A stretch of 64,000 nucleotides of DNA. Source: Boswellia sacra. Its lineage: Eukaryota; Streptophyta; Magnoliopsida; Sapindales; Burseraceae. The stretch covers positions 47,316-111,315 of the forward strand of contig SNVD02011440.1 in NCBI GenBank assembly GCA_013180625.2, written 5' to 3'. Positions 24,583 through 35,548 of the stretch are shown here, piece by piece. The first letter of the stretch is position 1; every line of letters starts with the position of its first letter. Made by a program: the position numbers and the translations under genes. The notes under the pieces are model-generated. The model did not search any database, had not been told where the DNA came from, and was given only the letters and a program-made list of their open reading frames with translations.

Positions 24583-24595
24583 TGGTATCAGAGCC
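24583..24595 (+). promoter_or_regulatory. Primer-binding site (tRNA-iMet) of Copia element 1
   Basis: TGGTATCAGAGCC lies two bases after the 5' LTR. Confidence 0.9.
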
Positions 24596-24743
24596 GAAGG
24601 TTTTGGGTAGTTAGTGGCTATTTCATTGAAGCACTTACTACTGTTCTGGGCTGTTGATTTTGGATTGCTAGTTATTGAATATAATAGTTTATTTGGAGCT
24701 TGGTTATTGGTGATTTGTGTATCGGACTCATTTGTGAGAAGTA

Positions 24744-27700
24744 GTGATGGCTTCATTGTCTACTGTATCTGAGAAGACAGTGACTGTGACAAATGCAAAA
24801 ATAGATGTTGAAAAATTTGATGGTCGAAATAATTTCGGCTTATGGCAGAGTGAGGTGTTGGACGGGTTGTATCAGCAGGATTTGGATATTGTTCTGGAAG
24901 AAACAAAACCAGAAGATATCAGTGCAAGAGATTGAGACAGGCTTAATATAAAAGCTTGTGGGTTGATTCACTCTTGCTTGTGTAGAGAACAAAAGTATCC
25001 GTTCACTAAGGAGACATCTGCAAGCAAATTGTGGAAGGCGCTGGAGAACAAATATATGAAGAAACGCAATGAGAATCGACTGTATCTATTGAAGAGATTG
25101 TTCCGTCTCCAGTTGAAACCAGGTACGAGCATCATTTCTCATATTGATGAGTTTAATAAGTTAATTGCTGATTTGTTAAACTTAGATGAAACATTCAAAG
25201 ATGAAATTAAAGCTATGCTATTGATTGGCTCACTTCCGGATGAATTAGATCATTTGTGCATTACTCTTATCCATGGGAAAGATAAACTGTCTTTTGAAGA
25301 AGTTTGTTCTGCTTTGTTAAATTATGAAATTCGTAAGAAAGATCAAAGGGAACATAGGGATGAGTCAGTAGATGCATTGACAGTGAGAGGGCGTAGTCAT
25401 AGTAGGAAACCAGGAAAAAGGGAAAATTCTTTGTCGAGGGGTAGATTAGGAAAAGATGAGTGTGCCTTTTGTCGTGAGAAAGGGCATTGGAAGAAAGATT
25501 GTCCTAAGTTGAAAAAGAAAAAAAAAGGGCAAGGCTGTTTCTGATGCATGTGTTGTTGAGCATGAGGATGATAGTGATTCAGATATATGTCTAGTTGGTC
25601 ATCCATCCACTTCTGTTTCTGATGAGTGGATTATGGATTCGGGTTGTACTTAATCATATGTGTCCACATCGGGATTGGTTCTTTCAGTTTGAACAACTTG
25701 ATTGTGGAGTTGTGTATATGGGCAATGATGATATTTGCCATACTGCTGGGATAAGTTCGATCCGATTGAGGAATCATGATGGACCGACTAGAGTTCTGAC
25801 AGATGTTCGGTATGTACCGAAGTTGAAGAAGAATCTCATCTCTTTAGGAGCCTTAGAATCTAAAGGCTGTGGTATATCTATTCGAGATGGTATTCTGAGG
25901 GTCACTTCAGGCGCTCTTGTGATATTGAAAGGCACTAGGAGGAACAACTTGTATTACTATAATGGTAGTACGGTTATTGGATCAGCGGCTATAGTTTCTG
26001 ATAATAATGCAGATTCAGAGATCACGAGACTGTGGCATATGCGTTTGGGACATGCAGGTGAGAAAGCCTTTTTCAGTTTGGTGAAATGAGGCTCATTGAA
26101 AGGTGCAAAGACCTACAAGCTAGATTTCTGTGAGCATTGTATTCTGGGAAAGCAGAAGAGAGTGAAATTTGGTACCGCTATTCATAATACCAAGGGTATT
26201 CTCTATTATGTTTACTCAGATGTGTGGGGACCTACCAAAACAGCATCGATTGGAGGTAGGCACTACTTTATTACTTTTGTTGATGACTTTTCCAGAAGAA
26301 CTTGGGTGTACTGTTTGAAATCAAAAGATGATGTACTTCGTGCTTTCCTTAAATGGAAAAAGATGATTGAGACACAGACTGGCAAGAAGATCAAGCATCT
26401 CAGAACAGATAATGGTGGTGAGTATTGCAGTGATCAGTTTTTGAAATTGTGTCAAGATGAAGGTATTGTACGTCATTTTACTGTTAGAGGTACACCGCAG
26501 CAGAATGGGGTGGCAGAACGCATGAACCGGACATTACTGGAGAAAGTTCGGTGTATGTTGTCCAATGCTGGGTTGGGCAAAGAATTTTGGGCTGAGGCTG
26601 TGACTTATGCGTGTCATCTCATTAATCGTCTACCATCAGCTGCTATTGATGATAGAACTCCATGGTCTGGACAACCTGTTTCCGATTATGATTCTTTACA
26701 TGTTTTTGGTTCCACTGCATATTATCATGTGAAAGAATCTAAGCTGGATCCTAGAGCAAAGAAAGCGATTTTCTTGGGATTTGCTTCTGGAGTAAAAAGA
26801 TATCGTCTTTGGTGTCCTAGTTCGAGGAAGATTATATCCAGCAGAGATGTGATATTTGATGAGTCTTCAATGTTGAAGAAATCAGAAAACCAGACAAAGG
26901 TGAATGGTACTCCACAGCAGGTGGAGCATACTCAGCAGCAGGTGGAGTTTGAAACGACGACATTGAATCCAGTTAGATCTGTTGAGACAGATATTGGTAC
27001 TCCTATGACAGAGGAGGATTTGGGAGATGATGGAGAGGGTTCTACTCAGGATCCTCAACAGCAACAAGAATCTATTGCAGTTAATAGGCCAAGACGTGAG
27101 ATTCGCAGACCTGCTCGATTTGCTGATATGGTGGGCTATGCACTTCCAATTGTAGATGCTGATGTTTCTTCCACTTATAGAGAGGCAGTCAGATGTTCTG
27201 AAGTTGATCAGTGGAAGACAGCTATGAGCGAAGAGATGCAGTCTCTTCAGAAGAATGAAACTTGGGAGCTAGCTCAACTACCGAAGGGTAAAAAGGCAAT
27301 TGGGTGCAAATGGGTATATGCAAAGAAAGATGGATTTCCTGACAAGAATGACGTCCGCTATAAGGCAAGGTTGGTGGCTAAAGGCTACGCTCAGAAGGAA
27401 GGAATTGACTACAATGAGGTATTTTCTCCAGTTGTGAAACATTCTTCCATTAGAATTTTGTTGGCCTTGGTAGCTTAGATGAATATGGAACTAGTTCAAT
27501 TGGATGTAAAAACTGCATTTTTACATGGTGACTTGGAAGAGGAAATCTATATGACTCAGCCAGAGGGATTCAAAGTTGCTGGTAAGGAAAATTTGGTTGC
27601 AAACTGAAAAGATCGCTTTATGGTTTGAAGCAATCTCCCAGACAGTGGTATAAGCGATTTGATCGGTTTATGATGGGTCAAAGGTACACAAGAAGTAAAT

Positions 27701-28737
27701 TTGATAATTGTGTGTATTTTCGAAGGCTACGTGATGGTTCTTTCATTTATCTACTCTTATATGTCGATGACATGTTGATAGCTTCGACGAATATTGAAAA
27801 AATTGTAAAGTTGAAGACTCAGTTGAATCGAGAGTTTGAAATGAAAGATTTGGGTGAAGCTAAGAAGATTCTTGGCATGGAGATTAGTAGAGATAGAGGG
27901 AGAAGCAAGATTTGTTTGACTCAGAAGCAGTATCTGAAGAAAGTATTACAGCGGTTTGGCATTACAGAGCAGTCAAAACCTGTAAGTACCCCACTTGCTC
28001 CTCATATGAAACTCAGTGCATCTTTATCTCCTAGTACAGATGAGGAACGAGAGTATATGTCTCGAGTTTCGTATGCTAATGCAGTTGGTAGCCTGATGTA
28101 TGCTATGGTGTGTATAAGACCCGACATTTCACATGCAGTTGGAGTTGTGAGCAGGTATATGCATGATCCTGGTAAAGGACATTGGCAAGCAGTGAAATGG
28201 ATTCTACGGTATTTGTTGAGAACCGTAGATGTTGGCGTAGTCTTTGAGAGAGATGATACATGTGGTCAGTATGCTATTGGTTATGTTGATTCAGATTATG
28301 CTGGTGATTTAGATAAACGTCGGTCAACAACCGATTATGTGTTTACTCTTGCAAGAGCACCAGTGAGTTGGAAGTCTACTTTACAGTCTACAGTGGCTTT
28401 GTCTACTACAGAGGCAGAGTATATGGCAATGACAGAGGCTGTGAAGGAAGCTATTTGGTTACAGGGATTGCTGGATGAATTGAAAATTGGGCAGGAGAAG
28501 ATCACTCTTCATTCTGACAGTCAGAGTGCTATCCACTTAGCGAAGAATCCAGTGTTCCATGTTCGTACGAAGCATATTGATGTTCGGTATCATTTTGTGC
28601 GGGAAATCATTGATGAAGGAAGAATCTTACTTCAAAAGATTGAGACTGCCGAGAATCCCGCAGATATGTTGACTAAGGTTATGACAACGATCAAGTTCAG
28701 TCATTGTTTGGACTTGATCAACATTGTGCCTGTTTGA
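24744..28737 (+). pseudogene. Copia element 1 gag-pol polyprotein with several lesions
   Basis: Gag starts at 24744 (MASLSTVSEKTVTVT), with zinc knuckle CAFCREKGHWKKDC near 25460. The protease motif DSGCT is near 25636. The pre-integrase segment has LWHMRLGHAGEKA and [11 protein letters not shown]. The integrase shows [26 protein letters not shown] and [12 protein letters not shown] has [17 protein letters not shown] and YVDDML. RNase H has [18 protein letters not shown] and [10 protein letters not shown]. Lesions are TGA at about 24932, frameshifts near 25520 and 25650, TGA at 26087, TAG at about 27476, and a lost T near 27597. Element 3 lacks the last two, so these are changes private to this copy. 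Confidence 0.95.
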
Positions 28738-28824
28738 CTGCGCCATTGGGCGCATTTGGAGGCGTTGCAGTTGTGATAGAGAATATGGGGAAAAGAAGAA
28801 ATTTGTGATGGGTCGACATATTCG

Positions 28825-28838
28825 CCAAGGTGGAGATT
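28825..28838 (+). promoter_or_regulatory. Polypurine tract of Copia element 1
   Basis: AAGGTGGAGATT immediately precedes the 3' LTR, the usual Copia form. Confidence 0.9.
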
Positions 28839-29400
28839 TGTTGTTTTGGCTCATATGAAGAAAATCAAGAATCCCACATCGGTAAGTTGTGAAATGTGGG
28901 TGTCATGTGGCTCTTATAAAAGGAAGCCATGTGGAAGAAATTAAGTGTCCCAAGTGAAATATCCTCCACCCCCTTATATTTGTAAGGTCTCACATATAAG
29001 ACCTCATAGTTTAAGGGCCTTTTCGTAAGGACCTTAAAATTTGTAATATTTGCTTTTTCCCCCTTTGATTTTGGGTATTTGTGGTATTGCCCAATTGTTT
29101 GGGTAATTATAGTTTGGACCAACTATTTGGGTAATTGCAGTTTGACCCAATAGTTGTGGTATTTGTATTGCGGCCCAAAAGTTTGTAATTCTCTTTGAAG
29201 ATAGTGGAAAGTTTCTTCAGCGGCGCCCGAGGACGTAGGTACTAATACCGAACCTCGTTAAATCCTGGTGTGTTTTCTATTTCTGCATTGTGGTTGATTG
29301 GTTGCCTCTTTAAGTTGCTATTATATTCAATTATCTGGCATAGTTGTGGTTGTGCATTTTGGGTTGTTCTATTGGTTATCTCTTCCGCTTGTGCATAACA
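28839..29400 (+). repeat. 3' LTR of Copia element 1
   Basis: A 562-bp copy of the 5' LTR, followed by the ACATA target duplication. Confidence 0.95.
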
Positions 29401-30970
29401 ACATATTGAATTGATTGTTAGTTTTTTGAATGGTTGAGATTACACTGAACATGTAGTAGTCTTGTATTCAGCTAATTTTGCACGTTAGAAGCAATTTCAG
29501 CTGTTGAAATTTTATTAATTTATTTGAAGATTATTTTATAATTTGTAATTTGGGTGAAGTAAAAGGTCTGTTTAATTGTGGCCAAGCCAATATATAGGAG
29601 AAGCATTTGATATTGAAGTTGTAATTTGATGCAAAAGAAAAATGGGTGTGTGGATCTTTTTCTTTTTGTTTTAGAAATAAAAATATAAAAATATAAATTT
29701 ATGGTTGCATTTGGCAGTATGGATGAAGTCATTTGCTTTAGAAAAATTAGAGACTGGTATATCCAATAACATATTGCCAAACATAATATCAATTTTTAGG
29801 GAGCAGTTCCCCTCCTCTTTTTCCTTTTTTCATTCTTTTTTTTATTTTTATGATTTGTTATCATTGTTTTATTTCGTAAAATATTTTTACGAGGAAGGCA
29901 TTGCTTGTATAATGCTTTTGCTGACATTTAATAGCATGCATCTCCTATAAGAACCTAGAAATGAGTTATAGTTCTTTCCATAAATAACAACGGTAATGTT
30001 CTCAAAATGGTTAATTTATTGCAGGGGAGGTGTTCTTTGCAAGATTGGCTGGAGAAACTCTTATCAGATATTGACATATCTAGAAGTGTTCGAGTAGCAA
30101 CAGTTCTTGAGCTAAAAGCCGCTGCAAGGTCTTATTTGTGCCCCTTTTGTCGTCAATAACAGTGCAATAATTTTAACCTTGAACGGAAATGCTATGATAT
30201 TTACTATGGAATATTGAATTTTCAATGGATTATTCTTTGTCAAACTTATATGTTTTTCTTGAATTTTTGCCCTTTTCAGCATTATATGATCAGAAATTCT
30301 CATATGTGCGTTCCTTTACTAGTGGTGTGCTTTTAACACTTCTGCTACCATCCACATCAGATGCCTCTGTCGTTGCTGGTGGTTCATTAGTTGCGTCAGA
30401 ACATCCCAATGATTCTGCTGATGAGATATCAGAGCTTGGAGCACCTCGGTGTGGAAGAAACAATTCTGGTAATCTTGGAAATGAGTATTCAACTTCAGAA
30501 CGAAATATAAATGATCCAATAGAAAAAGCTGTGAAGTATGGCAATTTTTAATCGGAACTTTACTCTAAAGAACCTGGGAAATTTTTCAAGGAATAAAACG
30601 CTTTCTGCAAGGGAGAGCAGCATTGTAGGTGGAGATGGAACTACTGAAGATAAACCTCAGCATGAATCTCTTCCGGGGAATGGTGCAGAGCGTGAACTTG
30701 TGTATCTCTAGCCGGATGGCCGTGTTGAAGACTTTCCTTCAAGAGTGTTAGAAGTGACTAAGTTCTTTAAGAGCTAGTGAAATTTCACATTTGGAGTCTC
30801 TAATTTGTTCAATGATGGCTCCCTTGACCACCCTGAAGATGGTGAAGCTTCTAGAACCATGGAAGCATTTCTCGGCTCAGATTCACTATTTTCAAGGAAC
30901 TCTCTAATTACTTTACCATCACATCAGTGTCTGAAATCAAACAGGGTTCTTAGTACCATGGAGCAAAGAC

Positions 30971-32354
30971 TAGGGGTGTTCAAAATAATCCGACCCGATC
31001 CGACCCGATCGGGTTGATTGGGTCATGATCGGATTATATGGTTGAAAAACCTGAAATCGGGTTTAAAATATCGAGTTTGAAAGGGGTCGGGTTGTAACCG
31101 GGTTTGTTAAGAAAAACCTGAAAAACCCGACCCGATCAATATATATTTTTAAAATAATTAAAATATAACACGTGTCAACCTACCATTAGCTGAAGCATAA
31201 TATCTCTTATAGACTCTGCAACACCAGATTAATTATATAAAACTAAATCAACTCCCGTTTAGAACCCTAATTCTTCTTCACTTCTCTTTCACCAAGCCCA
31301 CCGCCTCTTCTCCTTCACAAACTCGCCACTGCCTCCACCCCCTTCAGTGCACTGCGGCTCCTCCACTTCCGCTGACGGCCTCCACTCTTCTCACTCGCCC
31401 TCATGGCTGCCTCCACCAGCCTTCAAGCCCAGCGCCTCTTCTCCTTCACAGACCCGTCACTGCCTCCACCCCCTTCAGTTCACTGTGACTCCTCCACTTC
31501 CGCTGACGGCCTCCACTCTCCTTGCTCGCCATCATGGCTGCCTCTACCAGCCTTCAAGCCCAGCGCCTCTTCTCATTCACAGACCCGTCTCTGCCTCCAA
31601 CCCGTTCACTGCCGCTCCTCTACTTCTGCTAATGGCCTCCTTTCTCCTCTCTTGCCTCCATGCTGCTCGCTCGGACTCATGGCCACCTCCACCAGCCTTC
31701 TCCTTTGTCAAGAGATCCGTTTCTTGAGGCAATTGAGTTTAGAAATTCTCTTTCTATGTTTTTAATTTTCATTTTTTTTTTGTTATTACATTTTTATATT
31801 TTGGTAGTTTGCTTTGATAAAATTTGTTAGAAAGTAAGGTAGAATATATCATTGTCCTAGATTTCAGACAACAAAAATGGAGCCGATGTCTTTTTTTTTT
31901 TTTTAACATATGGGCTGGAGTTTTCAATGAAAAGAATTTGGGGGTAGGAGATATTGGTGTTTTTGATATGATCAAATTGAAGATGAAGAATGCTTTTCTG
32001 AAATATTGTAGTGTTTTATGTGAAGTAGAATGAATTTTAAGCAATTAAGAAGTTGTAAACGGTGAATATTTAACATGAGATCTGCCAATCTTCATCAGCT
32101 ATGGTATACTCTTCAAATTTGTGTGAAATATTTACTGCTCTGGTGCTGTAAAAATGCAAGAAATTTATTTTAGTCGTGTTTTGATTTTCAACCCGAATAA
32201 CCCGACAAATCCGATTTGATCCGACGGACGGGTTGTATATAGGGTTATTTCTTTTAAAAACCCGATCACGGGTTTATTTTTCAAAACCCAAAGTGTCATA
32301 GGGTTGAATCGGATCTGACAAAACCTGACCCGATCCGACCTGTGAACACCCCTA
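30971..32354. mobile_element. hAT-like non-autonomous element in an EREX-like exon
   Basis: The ends TAGGGGTGTTCAAAA and GTGAACACCCCTA are inverted repeats, and a perfect 8-bp duplication GCAAAGAC flanks it (30963-30970 and 32355-32362). Removing one duplication and the element rejoins the EREX-like coding frame (QRL to SAAKTDMED), which confirms the site. The subterminal regions contain repeated CCCGATCCGACCC motifs. A 131-bp minisatellite fills the centre. No transposase is seen. Confidence 0.92.
31331..31720. repeat. 131-bp CT-rich minisatellite inside the hAT-like element
   Basis: The GCCTCCACCC core recurs at 31331, 31462 and 31593, giving nearly three units. The proline- and serine-rich open frames here come from the repeat and are not supported as a gene. 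Confidence 0.8.
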
Positions 32355-32530
32355 GCAAAGACTATCTGCGGCAAAAACAGACATGGAGGATAAACTATAG
32401 TTAAAGATACTTTTCCCCCATTATTTGGATAAAAAATTTCTTTCTGATTGCTTGCGTATTAGACTAAACATCTTTATGTTTAATTCATATATAGCCTTGA
32501 AGAGTTATCCGTCCTTAAAAAGTTTCTGGG

Positions 32531-33488
32531 TAGGGATGGCAAAATGTACTGCAGGGGTGGGGCTTTGCGGTGATTCGCCTCTATTGGGGTGGGGATGGGG
32601 ATATTAGTTACGATGATGGAGTGGGGGTGGGTAAAAAAATTAATCCTCGCATCATAATAGGGTGGGGATGGGTTTACTATTTCCCACCCAGTATCCGCCC
32701 CGCACCCCGCAGAAATATTTAAAAATATAAAAATAATATTATTTTATATTATATATTATTATATTTAAAATTATAAAATATGAAAATCATTTTAATTTAA
32801 ATAGAATAATATAAAATCATTTAATTATCTAAATATATAATATATATTTTACTAAAACCCTAATTCAATTATAGATAACAAAATTAATAAAGTGATTAGC
32901 TATCGACTGTCACATCTTTATTTTTCTCTACAATAATAAGAAAACACTGTAGCCAAGTTACAGGTACAATAATTATTATTAATTCATAAATTATAATGAT
33001 TATAAATTAAAAGTGACGATTATTATTTTTTCTAATGTTATAGGAATAAAGCTATTGAGGATCTTGAGAAAAAAACAAAGATTTAATGCTACATTGATGC
33101 AGAACATAGTTTTATGATATCATTTTTGTATTTCTTTTATTGGTTATGACTTATTTTAATTTTTTCATTCATTCCTTTTAAGTACTAGACTTGGTTACAA
33201 AAACTAGATTTTAATTTTGATATTGTTTTATGATTTTTTTTGTCAGAGACTATTTATGATTATATATTAACAAATGTTTATGTGAAAGTTTAATTTTAAT
33301 TAAAAATAATATCTTTGTATAGGAAATAGGGTGAGGTTGGGGAAAGCATTCTCCGCATGGAAATTCCCCATCCCCGCTCCACCCAAAAAATAGATGGGGA
33401 GTTGGTGGGGAACGGGGGATAATTTTAACAATAGGGTGGGGAATGGGGACGGCCTCCCCCGCCCCGCCCCGCCCCATTGCCATCCCTA
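32531..33488. mobile_element. Second hAT-like non-autonomous element
   Basis: The ends TAGGGATGGCAAAATG and CATTGCCATCCCTA are inverted repeats. The 8-bp flanks TTTCTGGG and TTTCTAGG match with one change. Subterminal G- and C-rich runs (GGGGTGGGGATGGGG) occur at both ends. It lies in the intron between the large exon and the 33966 exon of EREX-like copy 1. Confidence 0.88.
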
Positions 33489-34781
33489 TTTCTAGGTGTT
33501 CCTCAATGTGGAAATGGGTATGAAATTATTGTTATTTCTTTGGCCATATTAATACCATATTTTATTCTTTTCACAGTTCTATTTTGCCAAATCTGTGGGA
33601 GAAACATTACAGATTGATTTTACAAGGCTGTTTGTTGCTTAATTTTATGTCTGATTGCTTGCATATTATAGAATAAACCCTTTGTGAATTAATTTTGCAG
33701 CCACAAGAGTTTTGATTGTGTTCAGAAGCTGAGGTTTTTTCGCAGTGTTGAAATTGGGTATAATTTGAGCTTGATTTCCTTCTCCATATGAATATCACTC
33801 TAAGTTTTGTTTTACTAAGATATTGGTAGAAAATGGCGGATGGTACTGGCCTTGCTCTGCTTTCAATTAAACTGTCATCCAGATTTCTTGATCTTGTTCA
33901 TTTTCAATTTTTATAATATTTGAAGTTATTTAGTTTTTTTTCTTTTCGACGATTTTGCCTTGTAGGTAGAAGATTTGGAAGTAACACTTGAAACCACAAG
34001 GGATAATTGCAAAGATGACATGCAGCAAGCAGTTCTAAACAAAAAGAAAGATTTACTCAAATGCCGTGGGATATAGAGGAACTTCGGAAGCAGTGCTTGG
34101 AGACAAAAATGAAATTGAAGCATGAACAAGTTTGTTTCAATTGCCCTTGTGACCTTTCTTTCTTTCTTCCTTTCTCAGTAGAGTAGATAGATAGATATAT
34201 ACGCAACAAAATTTAACAGCTTGGCCAGACATATATGGTTCAATTATTATTTATTTTGCATTTTTCTTCATATTTGAAAAATACAGATATGGCATAAGAT
34301 ACCAAATACGCTAAGCAAATAAGTTACACAAGTTCTGTAATGTATAAAAACTGCCTATCCCATCACATCCTATCGCATGCTTTATGTGATATGGGGATCT
34401 TTTATTTATTTATTTATTTATTATTGTTATGGTTTTTGCCCTAGCTGTCTAGATAGCAAAGCCATTTATAATTAGAGTATTATTATTTAAGCCCCATCTA
34501 ATCTCTTTCTAAGCCCCTCATTAATTTTTTATTAATTTAAAATATATGTAAAATACAAATTACCGAAAATTCCTTAAAAATATATGTTAAGAAGTTTGTT
34601 AGATTTGTTACTAATTTAGGAAGGCTTCCTCAAACAGTGTTTTGAATCCCTTGGTGCAATAATAGATTATTCCGTAGTGGTTATGGCAAGGAAAAATTGA
34701 AATCTAATAGTACTTTCTTATTTATTTTTCTTGAAAGTATAAATTTAAGGATATTTGATTTGAACTACTTAAGTTCTTTTA

Positions 34782-35545
34782 GGCTACGTTTGGTACACCG
34801 TATAAGATTGTATAATTATTACTGTAGTGGATAGCATTGTATGAAATTGTATAGTATATGATTGAGTAAACTCTATAATGTGTTTGGTTTATCACTGTAT
34901 TGTATAAATATTACACAATACTGTGTTTGATAAAAGATTGTATTTAATTATATTAAATTCCTTACAATAATAAAAATGGTTTAAAATTAATAAAATAATT
35001 TAAAGTATAATAATTTTAAAAATTATTTATATTAAATTAATTTTTAGATAATTAATTTTTTATTTAAATATTTAATAAATTATATTTATTTATTAAAATA
35101 ATTCATTTAAATATTCAATAAACTAATAATTTAAATATTTATTTATTTATATATGTTTGCGGTATTTATTGTCAAAAACTGGAACAAAAAATAAAGTTGT
35201 ATAATTTAAATCTTTTAATAATATTATATTATATTATATTATTAAAATAATATTATATTATATTATATTATGTAATATTATATTATATTATATTATATTA
35301 TATTATATTATATTATATAAAACTTATGAATTTAAAATTATATTCAACAACCCCTATATCCTTATCTGGTCTTAACACATAGTTAGAGGCATCATTATTT
35401 TGCCTCCTTTTATACGGTCCTTATACGGATCTTATGCAACATTTTACTATGATATCTACCTTTCGACCGCACCAAACACTGTATAAAAAAAATTTATGCG
35501 AACAATACCTTTTATACTATACTATGCGGGCTGTCAAACACACCC
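34782..35545. mobile_element. Harbinger/Tourist-like MITE
   Basis: The left end GGCTACGTTTGGTAC and the reverse complement of the right end (GGGTGTGTTTGACAGC) form a TIR. TTA flanks both sides. The body is nearly the same as 21213-21956. An expanded TATTA microsatellite fills 35220-35320. Confidence 0.75.
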
Positions 35546-35548
35546 TTA

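Larger units (their letters stand above)
24021..29400 (+). mobile_element. Complete Copia (Tork/TNT1-like) element 1 in intron 1 of EREX-like copy 1
   Basis: Both LTRs start TGTTGTTTTGGC and end GTGCATAACA. The flanks carry ACATA on both sides (24016-24020 and 29401-29405). The tandem copy near 41935 shows the unoccupied site (AGGATGAAATATTG). PBS, gag, protease, integrase, RT, RNase H and polypurine tract appear in Copia order. By eye the two LTRs differ at roughly 20 of 560 positions, so the insertion is fairly young but not recent. Confidence 0.95.
23581..34130 (+). pseudogene. EREX: EREX-like PX-domain protein gene, tandem copy 1 (exon 1 plus middle exons, broken)
   Basis: Exon 1 (23581 to about 23848) begins MNLYAHDLSLFDF and ends LPLGMDWSASPRR, the N-terminus typical of Arabidopsis EREX relatives, endosomal RAB5 effectors with a PX domain and a coiled coil. 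After an intron split by a Copia element, exon 30025-30128 gives the PX end ([19 protein letters not shown]). A large exon (30280 to about 32400) gives DEISELGAPR, DPIEKAVKYG and NRVLSTMEQRL, and exon 33966-34130 gives DLEVTLETTRDNCK. Exons for most of the PX domain (kept in copy 2) and for the C-terminus are missing. Stops, frameshifts (30280-30340, 30550, 30710, 34060) and a hAT insertion in the coding part kill it. Confidence 0.8.

Noticed and set aside
24317..24610. Frame of 97 codons on the plus strand
   Set aside because: It lies in the 5' LTR of Copia element 1 and crosses the primer-binding site.
31347..31765. Proline- and serine-rich proteins of about 120 residues
   Set aside because: The frames follow a 131-bp minisatellite in a non-autonomous hAT-like element; there is no leader, intron or family motif.
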